Part shown: one piece after another, positions 17,309 through 26,462 of the stretch
How the letters are laid out: every line of letters starts with the position of its first letter
How positions within the stretch are numbered: the first letter of the stretch is position 1
Assembly: GCA_002600635.1 (NCBI GenBank)
Contig: CP021373.1
Span: forward strand, 430,145 to 494,144
Direction of reading: 5' to 3'
Origin: Rhizobium sp. ACO-34A
GTDB lineage: Bacteria > Pseudomonadota > Alphaproteobacteria > Rhizobiales > Rhizobiaceae
DNA length: 64,000 nucleotides
Made by a program: the position numbers and the translations under genes
Notes under the pieces: generated by a model
Database searches by the model: none
Told to the model about the DNA's origin: nothing
Seen by the model: only the letters and a program-made list of their open reading frames with translations

Positions 17309-20064
17309 TCCAGACGCCGGACGGTCTCGTCGCTTCATTCGATCATCTCGAGCTGGCTTACGGCAGGATCAGGGCGCTGGACGGCGTCTCGCTCGATATC
17401 CCGGCGGGCCGGATGGTCGGGCTGATCGGTCCCGATGGTGTCGGGAAATCCAGCCTTCTGTCGCTGATCGCCGGCGCGCGCGCCATGCAGGGCGGCCGTC
17501 TGGACGTGCTTGGCGGCGACATGCGCTCGCCCGGCCATCGGCGGCGCGTCTGCCCGCGCATCGCCTACATGCCGCAGGGGCTCGGCAAGAATCTCTACCC
17601 GACGCTGTCGATCTTCGAGAACGTCGATTTCTTCGGCAGGCTGTTCGGCCAGGATGCCCGGGAGCGTGAGGCGCGGATCGCCGATCTGCTGCAGGCCACA
17701 GGGCTCGCCCCCTTCCGCGACCGGCCTGCCGGAAAGCTGTCCGGCGGCATGAAGCAGAAGCTCGGCCTGTGCTGCGCCCTTATCCATGACCCTGACCTCC
17801 TGATCCTCGACGAGCCGACGACCGGCGTCGATCCCCTCTCCCGCCGCCAGTTCTGGGAACTGATCGACCGCATCCGCGCCGACAGGCCCGGCATGAGCGT
17901 CATCGTCGCCACGGCCTACATGGAGGAAGCCTCCCGCTACGACTGGCTGGTGGCGATGAATGCCGGGAAAATCCTCGCCACAGGCGCGCCGGCCGAACTT
18001 CTGACAAGGACCGGGACCGACAACCTCGATGCAGCCTTCATCGAGCTTCTTCCGGAGGAAGACCGCAAGGATCATCACAAGGTCGATATCCCGCCGATCG
18101 AGGATCATGGCAGCGACGGTTTTGCGATCGAGGCCGAACACCTGACCATGCGCTTCGGTGACTTCACCGCTGTCGATAACGTGAGCTTCCGGATTCCGCG
18201 CGGCGAGATTTTCGGATTCCTCGGCTCGAATGGCTGCGGCAAGACCACGACCATGAAGATGTTGACCGGGCTTCTGGCCGCGACCGAGGGCACGGCGAAG
18301 CTCTTCGGTCATGAGGTCGATCCCAACGACATGGGCGTTCGACGCCGGGTCGGCTACATGAGCCAGGCCTTCTCGCTCTACGGCGAGCTGACGGTTGCCC
18401 AGAACCTCGACCTGCATGCGCGCCTGTTCAAGCTGAACGAGGACGAAATCCCGGCGCGCATCGCTGAAATGGCGGAACGGTTCGACCTGAAGGACGTCAT
18501 GGACGCCCTTCCCGGAGCTCTCCCGCTTGGTATCCGGCAGCGCCTGTCGCTCGCCGTCGCGATGATCCACCAGCCGGATATCCTGATCCTCGACGAGCCG
18601 ACATCGGGCGTCGATCCGGTCGCACGCGACGGCTTCTGGCAGATCCTCGCCGACCTGTCGCGCAAGGACGGCGTGACCATTTTCGTTTCCACCCATTTCA
18701 TGAACGAGGCTGAACTCTGCGACCGCATTTCCCTGATGCACGCCGGCAAGGTGCTGGTCAGCGACAGGCCGAAAGCCATCATCGAGAGCAGGTCCGCCTC
18801 CAGCCTCGAAGAGGCCTTCATCGCCTGCCTTGAGGAAGCGATCGGAGGTGAGCCCCGTCAGCCTGCAACCCCACAGGCTGAAAGGACGGATGGAGCAGGC
18901 CAGGCACCGCCGCCACCTGTTCCATCCGCCCGCCAGTTCTTCGCGCCGCGCCGGATGATGAGCTACGCGCGGCGCGAAACGCTGGAACTCCTGCGCGATC
19001 CCATCCGCGCCACCATGGCGGTGCTCGGCACCCTCATCCTGATGTTCGTCATGGGCTACGGCATCAACACCGACGTGGAGGATCTGACATTCGCCGTGCT
19101 CGACCGCGACGATTCCACCATCAGCCGCGCCTATGTGCTCGATATTTCCGGCTCGCGCTATTTCATCGAGAAGGAGCCGATCGCCAGCTACGACGACATG
19201 GACAGGCGGATGCGCAACGGCGAGATCAATCTTGCGCTGGAAATCCCGCCGGGTTTCGGCCGTGACGTGCTGCGCGGCAAGGATGTCCAGATCGGCGGCT
19301 GGATCGACGGGTCCAATCCGGGCCGCGCGGAAACCGTCAACGGCTATGTCCAGGGCATGCATTCCGCCTGGCTGTCGTCGCGGGCGCGCGAGGCGCTTGG
19401 GCGAACGGCGACCGAGCCCGAATTCAGCATCGAACTGCGCTACCGCTACAATCCCGACATCAAGAGCCTCGTCACCATGGCGCCCGCCGTCATCCCGCTC
19501 CTGCTGCTGATGATCCCGGCCATGCTGGCGACACTCAGCGTGGTGCGCGAAAAGGAACTCGGCTCTATCACCAATCTCTACGTCACGCCGGTGACCAGGC
19601 TGGAGTTCCTGCTCGGCAAGCAGCTTCCCTACATCGTCGTCGCCATGTTGAACTTCGTCCTGCTGACCGCATTCGCGATCTTCGTCTTCCGGGTGCCGTT
19701 CACCGGCAGCATGGCAGTCTTCACGCTGGCCGCGTTCCTCTACGTGACCGCCGCCACGGCGCTCGGACTGGTCGTGTCCGCTTTCGTGAAAAGCCAGATC
19801 GCCGCCATCCTCGCGACCTCGGTCGTGACAATCCTTCCGGCCATGCAGTTCTCCGGCCTCGTCGATCCCGTATCCTCGCTGGAAGGGTTCGGCGCCTTCG
19901 TCTCGGCGATCTTTCCGACCACCTACTTCACGACCATCGCACGCGGCACCTTCTCCAAGGCGCTCGGCCTCGAGCAATTGACCGGCTCACTGATCCCGCT
20001 CGCGATCATCGTTCCCGCGCTGATCGCGCTGGGCACAGCTCTTCTGAAGAAGCAGGAGGCGTGA
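17305..20064 (+). CDS. rbbA: RbbA/YhiH-type fused ABC exporter (two ATPase domains plus permease)
   Basis: Product is 919 residues. ABC domain 1 has Walker A GPDGVGKS (42-49), signature [12 protein letters not shown] and Walker [17 protein letters not shown] domain 2 has Walker [11 protein letters not shown] (about 307) and Walker [14 protein letters not shown], but its signature position reads [11 protein letters not shown] rather than LSGGxxQR. A C-terminal ABC2_membrane_3 permease (about 560-919) ends in six helices. The gene order HlyD, RbbA-like, permease matches E. coli yhiI-rbbA-yhhJ. The exported substrate is unknown. Although RbbA was named for ribosome binding, a membrane exporter role is more likely here. 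Confidence 0.88.
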   Translation: MIQTPDGLVASFDHLELAYGRIRALDGVSLDIPAGRMVGLIGPDGVGKSSLLSLIAGARAMQGGRLDVLGGDMRSPGHRRRVCPRIAYMPQGLGKNLYPTLSIFENVDFFGRLFGQDAREREARIADLLQATGLAPFRDRPAGKLSGGMKQKLGLCCALIHDPDLLILDEPTTGVDPLSRRQFWELIDRIRADRPGMSVIVATAYMEEASRYDWLVAMNAGKILATGAPAELLTRTGTDNLDAAFIELLPEEDRKDHHKVDIPPIEDHGSDGFAIEAEHLTMRFGDFTAVDNVSFRIPRGEIFGFLGSNGCGKTTTMKMLTGLLAATEGTAKLFGHEVDPNDMGVRRRVGYMSQAFSLYGELTVAQNLDLHARLFKLNEDEIPARIAEMAERFDLKDVMDALPGALPLGIRQRLSLAVAMIHQPDILILDEPTSGVDPVARDGFWQILADLSRKDGVTIFVSTHFMNEAELCDRISLMHAGKVLVSDRPKAIIESRSASSLEEAFIACLEEAIGGEPRQPATPQAERTDGAGQAPPPPVPSARQFFAPRRMMSYARRETLELLRDPIRATMAVLGTLILMFVMGYGINTDVEDLTFAVLDRDDSTISRAYVLDISGSRYFIEKEPIASYDDMDRRMRNGEINLALEIPPGFGRDVLRGKDVQIGGWIDGSNPGRAETVNGYVQGMHSAWLSSRAREALGRTATEPEFSIELRYRYNPDIKSLVTMAPAVIPLLLLMIPAMLATLSVVREKELGSITNLYVTPVTRLEFLLGKQLPYIVVAMLNFVLLTAFAIFVFRVPFTGSMAVFTLAAFLYVTAATALGLVVSAFVKSQIAAILATSVVTILPAMQFSGLVDPVSSLEGFGAFVSAIFPTTYFTTIARGTFSKALGLEQLTGSLIPLAIIVPALIALGTALLKKQEA

Positions 20065-20067
20065 CCG

Positions 20068-21180
20068 ATGCTGAACTCGAACATCGTCCAGCTCGGCATC
20101 AAGGAACTTCGCGGGCTTCTGCGCGACCCGGTGATGCTGATCCTGATCGTCTTCTCCTTCACCGTGTCGGTCTATACCAATGCGACATCGGCGCCGGAGA
20201 CGCTCAACCGCGCCACCATCGCCATCGTCGACGAGGACCAGTCGCCGTTGTCGGGCCGCATCGCCACCTCCTTCTACCTGCCCTACTTCATGCCGCCGGA
20301 GCAGATCACCGTCGCGGAAATGGACAGGCGCATGGACAACGGGCTCGATACCTTCGCGCTCGGCATACCGACGAACTTCCAGCGCGACCTGCTTGCGGGC
20401 AAGTCCCCCGCCATCCAGCTCAACGTTGACGCCACGCGAACCTCGCAGGCCTTCACCGGCGGCGGCTACATCCAGAGCATCGTATCGGGCGAGGTGACGG
20501 AATTCCTCCAGCGTTATCGCGCGTCCGCCGAGCCACCGGTCGACCTTTCGCTGCGCGCCCGCTTCAATCCCGAACTCAACAAGGGATGGACGAACGCCGT
20601 CAACGGCATCATCAACAACATCACCATGCTGTCGATCATTCTCGCAGGCGCAGCACTCATCCGCGAGCGCGAGCACGGCACCATCGAACATCTCCTCGTC
20701 ATGCCGGTGACGCCCGCCGAGATCATGATCAGCAAGGTGGGAGCGATGGGGCTTGTCGTCCTCATCGCCGCGGCCTTTTCGCTGATCGTCGTCGTCCGGG
20801 GCATTCTCGCCATCCCGATCCACGGCTCGGTCGCCCTGTTCCTTCTCGGCGCCGTCCTGCAACTGTTCGCGGCGACCTCGCTCGGCATATTCCTGGCGAC
20901 GGTCGCCGGCACCATGCCGCAGTTCGGCCTGCTGCTGATGCTCGTGCTGATGCCGATCCAGGTGCTTTCGGGCGCCATGACACCGCGCGAGAGCATGCCC
21001 GAAGTCATCCAGCACATCATGCTCGCGGCCCCGGACACGCATTTCGTCATGCTGGCGCAAGCCGTCCTCTTCCGCGGCGCAGGCATCGACGTGGTCTGGC
21101 CGCAACTCCTGGCGCTGTTCGTGATCGGCGCCGTCCTGTTCGCCATATCGCTCAAGCGGTTCCGGGCCTTCCTGAAGTAG
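20068..21180 (+). CDS. ABC-2 type permease, YhhJ-like
   Basis: Product is 370 residues. An N-terminal helix (KELRGLLRDPVMLILIVFSF) is followed by a large periplasmic domain with VDEDQSPLSGRIATSF, then five or six helices. The loop REREHGTIEHLLVMPVTPAE is the hallmark of ABC2_membrane_3 permeases. It starts 3 bases after the RbbA-like stop. It probably pairs with the fused permease domain of the preceding protein to form the exporter channel. Confidence 0.88.
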   Translation: MLNSNIVQLGIKELRGLLRDPVMLILIVFSFTVSVYTNATSAPETLNRATIAIVDEDQSPLSGRIATSFYLPYFMPPEQITVAEMDRRMDNGLDTFALGIPTNFQRDLLAGKSPAIQLNVDATRTSQAFTGGGYIQSIVSGEVTEFLQRYRASAEPPVDLSLRARFNPELNKGWTNAVNGIINNITMLSIILAGAALIREREHGTIEHLLVMPVTPAEIMISKVGAMGLVVLIAAAFSLIVVVRGILAIPIHGSVALFLLGAVLQLFAATSLGIFLATVAGTMPQFGLLLMLVLMPIQVLSGAMTPRESMPEVIQHIMLAAPDTHFVMLAQAVLFRGAGIDVVWPQLLALFVIGAVLFAISLKRFRAFLK

Positions 21181-21262
21181 AGGGATGCCCATGAACGAGC
21201 GATCATCGGGCAGCATCATTGTCCTGATGCGCCATTCGCAATGCCTGGAAAGGAATCTTGAA

Positions 21263-21520
21263 ATGATGGCCAAACCGTTGATCTCCTGTTTCGCAATCGC
21301 GCTCGTCGGCCTCGGTCTCGGGGGCTGCGTCAGCGACCCGTACTATCACGACTACCGTTACAGCGGCCGCTACTACGGCGACCGCTACTATGGTGAGCCG
21401 AGGCGTCCCACCGTCGTCTATCGCGCCGATCGGCGGGAGGCGTGGGATCGGCGCCATCCACCGCGTGTCTACAGGGATGGGCGGCGCTACCAGCCTCAAC
21501 CCTGGCCAGTCTATCGATAA
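21263..21520 (+). CDS. Small tyrosine/arginine-rich lipoprotein
   Basis: Product is 85 residues from the ATG at 21263, with GGAAAGGA eight bases upstream; a longer frame from 21185 lacks a ribosome site. A hydrophobic signal ends in the lipobox LGLGGC. The mature part is Tyr-, Arg- and Pro-rich (YYHDYRYSGRYYGDRYYGEP) with no known domain. Similar low-complexity lipoproteins are common in rhizobia. It follows the exporter operon by 82 bases and could be its last member. Confidence 0.65.
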   Translation: MMAKPLISCFAIALVGLGLGGCVSDPYYHDYRYSGRYYGDRYYGEPRRPTVVYRADRREAWDRRHPPRVYRDGRRYQPQPWPVYR

Positions 21521-21680
21521 TACCCAACCCGGCCGAAAGGTCCGGGAAACAGAGCGTCCGCGATCGGGGCCACAGACAGGGGCTGGCGATCGTGCCCGCG
21601 CCCGTCCCGCGGTTCCTTTCGCCGCCCGCCGCCCCTGACCCGGTTCGCGGCGGAACCGAATTTTACCGGAGTAGAACCAG

Positions 21681-22781
21681 ATGATCGTCGACAATCCCGA
21701 AGTCACCCTCGATATCGAAGCCCACGGAATACCGGACGACGCGCGGGACGCGCCGTTCCTCGACTGGCTCTGCTCGGCTGTCGTTGAGGGCGATGACGGC
21801 CGAACCTACTGGTTCGGCACCTCACCCCTGATTCTGCCGCTCGAGCAGCGGGAGATCTGGAATCTGGAGATCAGCTGGGAGACCGGGGCGGTTCGGCAAA
21901 TTCCGGGCTCGATCTACAAGCAGGCCGATTTCCCGCCGGTCGGCGCCACCACCCAGCATGTTCTTCCTGCCGGCACGCTTTGCGTCGAAGAGCGGGAAAC
22001 CGAGGTGGCGGTCCGCCTTGGAGACAATTTTCAGGTGATCTGCAAGGACGACAAGACCTGGCACTACACGGTTGCCGACCCCGAAAAGGGTATCAGCGCG
22101 GAGTTCGTCCATCGGGGAGCCGGTTTTCCGACATGGTATGGACGCGAGAAGTCGTCCTATCTGACGCCGCATAGCATTGCCTATGGCTACAACTGGTCAG
22201 GAACCGTCGAGGGCACTCTGACCGTGGATGGCCGCACGGTGAACTTCAAGGGCAAGGGCATTCGCGAACGCTACATCGCCGTCGATTCCTCGGCCGCCGA
22301 GATCGGTGGCTGGGAAGACTGGATGTGGTTCCATTTCGATGGGGTGTTCGGCAGTCTGTATGAAATGAAGCTCGGGCAGAAGGATATGTCGCTCAACGTA
22401 AGCGGCGCAGGCTATTTCCCGGCGGGCAACTTCGAAATCGAGCATCAGGACTGGGCCTGGCTGCCCGCGCTTGGCGGGTTTATTCCCTCGCGCTACAAGG
22501 TGACGGTGGAGGTCGAGGCCGGGACGCTGACGTTTTTCGCGACCGCGGTCGGGGCGACCGTCTGGGGTGTGACGACGAAACCGCCCGCGACGCCGGTTGC
22601 CACGCTGAACTGGGACCGGCTGGAAGGCACCTTCACCGACAAGCAAGGAAACAAGCAGGTCCTGAGCGGTGGCTTCGGTGGTGTGTCGATCCGGCAGTGG
22701 CGGTCCTACCCGGACATTTTCGGGGCAATGCTTGCGAATGCCGACGGATTGCAGCCGACCGACCGGATGACGACGCTTTGA
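21681..22781 (+). CDS. AttH/CrtC-like (hydroxyneurosporene-synthase fold) protein
   Basis: Product is 366 residues, beta-rich, with no signal peptide. Patterns such as YWFGTSPLILP, FVHRGAGFPTWYGREKSSYL and IRERYIAVDSSAAEIGGWED recall AttH/CrtC lipocalin-like proteins, a family including carotenoid 1,2-hydratase and Agrobacterium AttH. Conserved acidic and aromatic residues are plentiful, but I cannot assign catalysis. The stop at 22779-22781 overlaps the TTG start of gltS, so the two are translationally coupled. This suggests that the product acts on, or with, a transported anionic metabolite (inference). Confidence 0.5.
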   Translation: MIVDNPEVTLDIEAHGIPDDARDAPFLDWLCSAVVEGDDGRTYWFGTSPLILPLEQREIWNLEISWETGAVRQIPGSIYKQADFPPVGATTQHVLPAGTLCVEERETEVAVRLGDNFQVICKDDKTWHYTVADPEKGISAEFVHRGAGFPTWYGREKSSYLTPHSIAYGYNWSGTVEGTLTVDGRTVNFKGKGIRERYIAVDSSAAEIGGWEDWMWFHFDGVFGSLYEMKLGQKDMSLNVSGAGYFPAGNFEIEHQDWAWLPALGGFIPSRYKVTVEVEAGTLTFFATAVGATVWGVTTKPPATPVATLNWDRLEGTFTDKQGNKQVLSGGFGGVSIRQWRSYPDIFGAMLANADGLQPTDRMTTL

Positions 22782-23977
22782 TCAGGATCGACGCCTTCCT
22801 GTCCTTCAATCTCGCGGTCGTGCTGCTCATCTGCGGCAAGATCCTCACCATGAACCTCCGGCTTCTGAGGAAGTATTCCATTCCCGAACCCGTGGCAGGC
22901 GGCTTCCTTTGCGCCGCCCTTGTCGGGGCGGTTTATTTCGCGTTCGGAAGCAAGGTGGAGTTCGACCTGGGGATGCGCGACTTCCTCCTTCTCATCTTCT
23001 TCGGCGGGATAGGCCTCAACTCCGACATCCGCACCCTTGTGAACGGTGGCAAGCCGCTCGCCGTTCTGGTCGGACTCGCCGCCGTCTTCATCGTCCTGCA
23101 GAACATCACAGGGATGGGGATCGCCTCGCTGTTCGGCCTCGACCCGAAGGCAGGGCTGATGGCGGGTTCGATCTCACTCACCGGCGGGGTAGGCACCACG
23201 CTTGCCTGGGCACCGATCTTCGTCAGCAACCATGGCATCACCAATGCGTTGGAAATCGGCGTCGCCAGCAATACCGTCGGCCTTATCGCCGCCTGCGTCA
23301 TCGGCGGCCCTATTGCAACGTTCCTGATCAGGCGCCATGCGATAACGACGTCCGGGAATGCCGATCTCGACATTGGCGCTTCATATACCGCGCCGCCCGC
23401 TCCGATGGATTACTTCTGCGTGTTGTGGGCGATATTGAGCCTCAATTTGACACTGATGCTGGGTATCGGTCTGCACCGCCTTATAGAAGCGGCGGGCATT
23501 ACCTTGCCCGCCTTCGTGAGTTGCCTGCTCGCGGGTATCCTCATCCGCAATCTGACGCCGCTTGCGGTCGGCAACGCCATCACGCGCCTCTGGCCGGGTA
23601 TCGGTGATGGCCTTGCGCTGATTTCGGACATCGCGCTCGGCCTGTTCCTGATCATGGCCCTGATGAGCCTCAAGCTCTGGGAATTGCAGGGAGCCTTCCT
23701 GTTCATCGTCGCCGTACTCGCGATTCAGGTCGCGCTCACGATCATCTACGTCCTGCTCGTGGTCTTTCCGGCCATGGGACGCGACTACGAGGCGACGGTG
23801 ATATCGGCGGGTTTCGGTGGCATCACGCTCGGATCTACCGCAACCGCCATCGCCAACATGACGGCGGTCGCCCAGCAACACGGCGCGGCGCACCGCGCCT
23901 TCATCATCGTGCCCCTCGTCTGTGGCTTCTTCATCGACCTCGTGAACGCGCTGATGATTTCAATATTCCTGCAATGA
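22778..23977 (+). CDS. gltS: GltS-family sodium/glutamate-type symporter
   Basis: Product is 399 residues if translated from the TTG at 22778, matching the roughly 400-residue family. The first helix (IRIDAFLSFNLAVVLLICGK) would be lost with the later ATG. Family motifs are KYSIPEPVAGGFLCAAL near residue 30, GGIGLNSDI, SLTGGVGTTLAWAP and, near the C-terminus, ISAGFGGITLGSTATAIANM. GltS proteins import glutamate with Na+, and relatives take other dicarboxylic amino acids. The TTGA overlap with the AttH-like gene makes a two-gene unit. Confidence 0.88.
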   Translation: MIRIDAFLSFNLAVVLLICGKILTMNLRLLRKYSIPEPVAGGFLCAALVGAVYFAFGSKVEFDLGMRDFLLLIFFGGIGLNSDIRTLVNGGKPLAVLVGLAAVFIVLQNITGMGIASLFGLDPKAGLMAGSISLTGGVGTTLAWAPIFVSNHGITNALEIGVASNTVGLIAACVIGGPIATFLIRRHAITTSGNADLDIGASYTAPPAPMDYFCVLWAILSLNLTLMLGIGLHRLIEAAGITLPAFVSCLLAGILIRNLTPLAVGNAITRLWPGIGDGLALISDIALGLFLIMALMSLKLWELQGAFLFIVAVLAIQVALTIIYVLLVVFPAMGRDYEATVISAGFGGITLGSTATAIANMTAVAQQHGAAHRAFIIVPLVCGFFIDLVNALMISIFLQ

Positions 23978-24127
23978 GCGGAAGTTGTGAAACGCGATGA
24001 CTCCGGTCCCGAGGAAAGCAGCCTGGGCCTATGCTGGCTCTGTAAGAGCAGTTGGAAGGCGACATCTCGTTGCGCTCGTCTTCGAAATCCGATGGCAATG
24101 AATTGGTGGCAACATTGGAAGGGTCGC

Positions 24128-25501
24128 CTAAGCGCTTTTTCTCTGCTTCAAGCCCGCGCGGGCCAGGGCGAAGGCCCTGAACAGGTTCGACATGGGAGTG
24201 GTCTCCGGCGCGGCGCAATATCCGGCAAGGATGTCGACGGACTCTTCCGGCAACCCCTCCTGCGCGACGGTCGCACGCAGTCGCCGGACCAGTTCCTCGA
24301 AGTCATAGGCGTAGTCGGAAGGCGTCATGACGCATTCGTCGGAAACCGTCCGACCCTCGGCGAGGGTCACGTCGATGCGGCAGCTCAGGACAGCGACCGA
24401 GGGCTCGGCGATCAGGTCGATTTTCTCCACCAGGGAACTGATCTCGGCATCGTCGTAGACAGTCATCATCTTCATGCTCGGCGCGCCACGCAGCAGCGTG
24501 CTGGCGATGCAGAACGGAATGCTCATCAAGGTTCCGGAGATCGTCGAAAACGGCCCCTTGCTGTCCATTCCGGCATAGCCGCACTCGTAGGGGTTCATGC
24601 GAACCGCGACCGAAGCTATCGGACGACCGGCGATCATTTGACGCAGACGCAATGCGGAGGTGACCGGCGTCTGGTTGAATGCGCAGACGGGGAACGGCTT
24701 GAAGGCAACCCGCAAGGTCTGCCAGTTCCGCCCGATCTTTTCCACCGCCTCTCCCACACCGAGGCTTCGACCGGCAAAGGCGCGGGCAAGTCCCTTGGGT
24801 CCTTCATAAGGCTCCCGGATACTGACGGAACCAGCCTTCGCAAGTTCAGCGGACGTCCAGCCAGCCTGCGCGGTGGCGCCAACCTGGTAACGCCATTCAT
24901 CGGTCCCTTCGGCAAACGTCTGCAAGAGGCCGCCGGAAAAGGACACGGCATTCCCAAGCGCCGCAGCGGTCTGCCCGGGCGACAGTCCGTAGAGCCGCGC
25001 GACAGCCGCCGCCGCGGCTCCCGCACCGTAGATGGTGGTTGCCCGAAAACCGGCCGGCGTGGTGTCGACGGCCAGCAGTTCCTCGAAAAGCCCGCCGACC
25101 TCATAGCCCGCCACCAGCGCGGGAATGAATTCCGATGCATTTGCGCGGCCGCTTTCGATAAGCGCGGCGAGCAGCGGAATCAGCACGGCGCCGAGATGGG
25201 CCGCACCGCAGCTATCTTCCTGACCGCGGCCATGGAAAAGCGCGCCATTGGCGAGGATGGCTGCCGCCGCCGGCCCTTTCTCGCCGCTTCCCAGCAAGGT
25301 CGATTCGGCAGCCGGGCCGTACATGGCGCGGGCAGCCGCGCGCGCCACGGGTTCATACGGGGTGCCCAGGCCCGCAAGCGCGATCCCGTAGCCGTTCAGC
25401 AAGCAGTTCTGCGCCTTTTGCCAGACATTGGCCGGGATCGAACGCCGATCAAGGCCGCAAACGAACGCCGCCAGATGTTCCGATATGGTCATTTCAGTCA
25501 T
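24128..25501 (-). CDS. MmgE/PrpD-family protein
   Basis: Product is 457 residues; the ATG at 25501 has AGGGAGG five bases upstream. It has the family's all-helical N-terminal domain (GIALAGLGTPYEPVARAAAR, ANGALFHGRGQEDSC, SAALGNAVSFSGGLLQTFAEG-type repeat). A smaller C-terminal alpha/beta domain starts near NPYECGYAGMDSKGPFST. Relatives include 2-methylcitrate dehydratase and cis-aconitate decarboxylase, so a dehydratase, isomerase or decarboxylase of a carboxylic acid is likely. It is divergent from the catabolic operon starting at 25628 and shares its promoter region, which points to the same pathway. Confidence 0.85.
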   Translation of the reverse strand: MTEMTISEHLAAFVCGLDRRSIPANVWQKAQNCLLNGYGIALAGLGTPYEPVARAAARAMYGPAAESTLLGSGEKGPAAAAILANGALFHGRGQEDSCGAAHLGAVLIPLLAALIESGRANASEFIPALVAGYEVGGLFEELLAVDTTPAGFRATTIYGAGAAAAAVARLYGLSPGQTAAALGNAVSFSGGLLQTFAEGTDEWRYQVGATAQAGWTSAELAKAGSVSIREPYEGPKGLARAFAGRSLGVGEAVEKIGRNWQTLRVAFKPFPVCAFNQTPVTSALRLRQMIAGRPIASVAVRMNPYECGYAGMDSKGPFSTISGTLMSIPFCIASTLLRGAPSMKMMTVYDDAEISSLVEKIDLIAEPSVAVLSCRIDVTLAEGRTVSDECVMTPSDYAYDFEELVRRLRATVAQEGLPEESVDILAGYCAAPETTPMSNLFRAFALARAGLKQRKSA

Positions 25502-25568
25502 GCTTCCTCCCTCTCCTCGAGCGGAAACTAGGGTGGGATGTTGTCGCGGTCAACAAAAATGACGATTG

Positions 25569-25590
25569 ACTCATAATTCATATTGTGAGT
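25569..25590. promoter_or_regulatory. 22-bp palindrome in the divergent promoter, probable TetR operator
   Basis: The site begins ACTCATAA and ends TTGTGAGT around six bases; all arm positions are symmetrical except one. It sits between the PrpD-like gene (start 25501) and the SDR gene (start 25628). The TetR regulator at the end of the operon (38123-38761) is the obvious candidate to bind it. Confidence 0.5.
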
Positions 25591-25627
25591 TATTCGCGTC
25601 CGAGGAACTTGCTTTTGGGAGGAAGGG

Positions 25628-26416
25628 GTGACGAAAAACGGTGGCCCGTTGGCCGGAAGAATCATTGCCGTCACGGGAGGGGGAAGCGGCATCGGCGCGG
25701 CCTGCGCCGAGGTGGCAGCGGCGCGCGGAGCAACCGTGGCCGTACTCGACATCGACATCGGCCGGGCCCACGAGGTGGCGACGAGAATTGGCGGTGAGGC
25801 CTTTCATATGGACGTCACCGACGAGCGGAGCGTTATTGCCGCAATAGAGCAGGTCGAGCGCGAGATGGGGCCTATCGCAGGCGGCGTCACGTCTGCCGGG
25901 ATCGTTCAGACCCCGCTTCCGCCGGAAGAACTCGACATGGTGACCTACGACCGCATCTATGCGGTGAACCAGCGCGGCACCTATCTCTCTCTGCGCGAAA
26001 TGGCCCGCCATATGCTGCCCCGCCGCAAGGGCAGCCTCGTCGCGATCAGTTCGATCACGGCCCGTCGTTCCACGCCGTTGCATGCCTATGGTCCGGGAAA
26101 GGCCGCCGTGACCAATCTGGTCGGAGGACTGGCAAGCGAATGGGGCAGAGCCGGCATCCGGGTCAATGCGGTGGAGCCGGGCTACACGCGCACGCCGGCC
26201 TTGCAGGCGCAAATCGACGCCGGTCATCGCGATATCAGCCTGATGAACGAGAATTCCGCACTCGGCCGGATGATCGAACCCGCTGAAATCGGGACCGCCG
26301 TCGCTTTTCTGCTGTCTGACGACGCCTCGGCGGTCACCGGCGTGTCGATGGGCGTGGATGCCGGATTTTACGGTGCGGGCTCGTGGGCGCCTTATGGCGG
26401 AGTACGCGAACGTTGA
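25628..26416 (+). CDS. Short-chain dehydrogenase/reductase (SDR)
   Basis: Product is 262 residues from the GTG at 25628, directly after a GGGAGGAAGG ribosome site. Cofactor motif TGGGSGIG (16-23) is followed by Asp41 after the second strand, favouring NAD(H). The NNAG motif is changed to TSAG. Catalytic Ser141 or Ser142, Tyr154 and Lys158 (YGPGK) are present. It is the first gene of the catabolic operon and probably oxidises a hydroxyl group, such as a 3-hydroxyacyl-CoA or a free alcohol, to a ketone (inference). Confidence 0.88.
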   Translation: MTKNGGPLAGRIIAVTGGGSGIGAACAEVAAARGATVAVLDIDIGRAHEVATRIGGEAFHMDVTDERSVIAAIEQVEREMGPIAGGVTSAGIVQTPLPPEELDMVTYDRIYAVNQRGTYLSLREMARHMLPRRKGSLVAISSITARRSTPLHAYGPGKAAVTNLVGGLASEWGRAGIRVNAVEPGYTRTPALQAQIDAGHRDISLMNENSALGRMIEPAEIGTAVAFLLSDDASAVTGVSMGVDAGFYGAGSWAPYGGVRER

Positions 26417-26424
26417 GAGAATTC

Positions 26425-26443
26425 CGCCTCTGGAGGAGAGGCG
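26425..26443 (+). other. Intercistronic stem-loop between SDR and binding-protein genes
   Basis: CGCCTCT and AGAGGCG form a 7-bp stem around GGAGG and are followed by ATTAAAA. It lies just before the strong ribosome site at 26451-26462. It may stabilise the downstream message or act as a weak terminator. Confidence 0.4.
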
Positions 26444-26462
26444 ATTAAAAGGGAGGAGGAGA

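Noticed and set aside
17335..19977. 880-codon minus-strand open frame
   Set aside because: Mirror of the RbbA-like gene, with no domain and no ribosome site.
25529..25546. Possible further TGTTG-type site (TAGGGTGGGATGTTGTCG) before the PrpD gene
   Set aside because: Only one half-site is present and the distal half does not fit. Its gene is not envelope-related; counted as chance.
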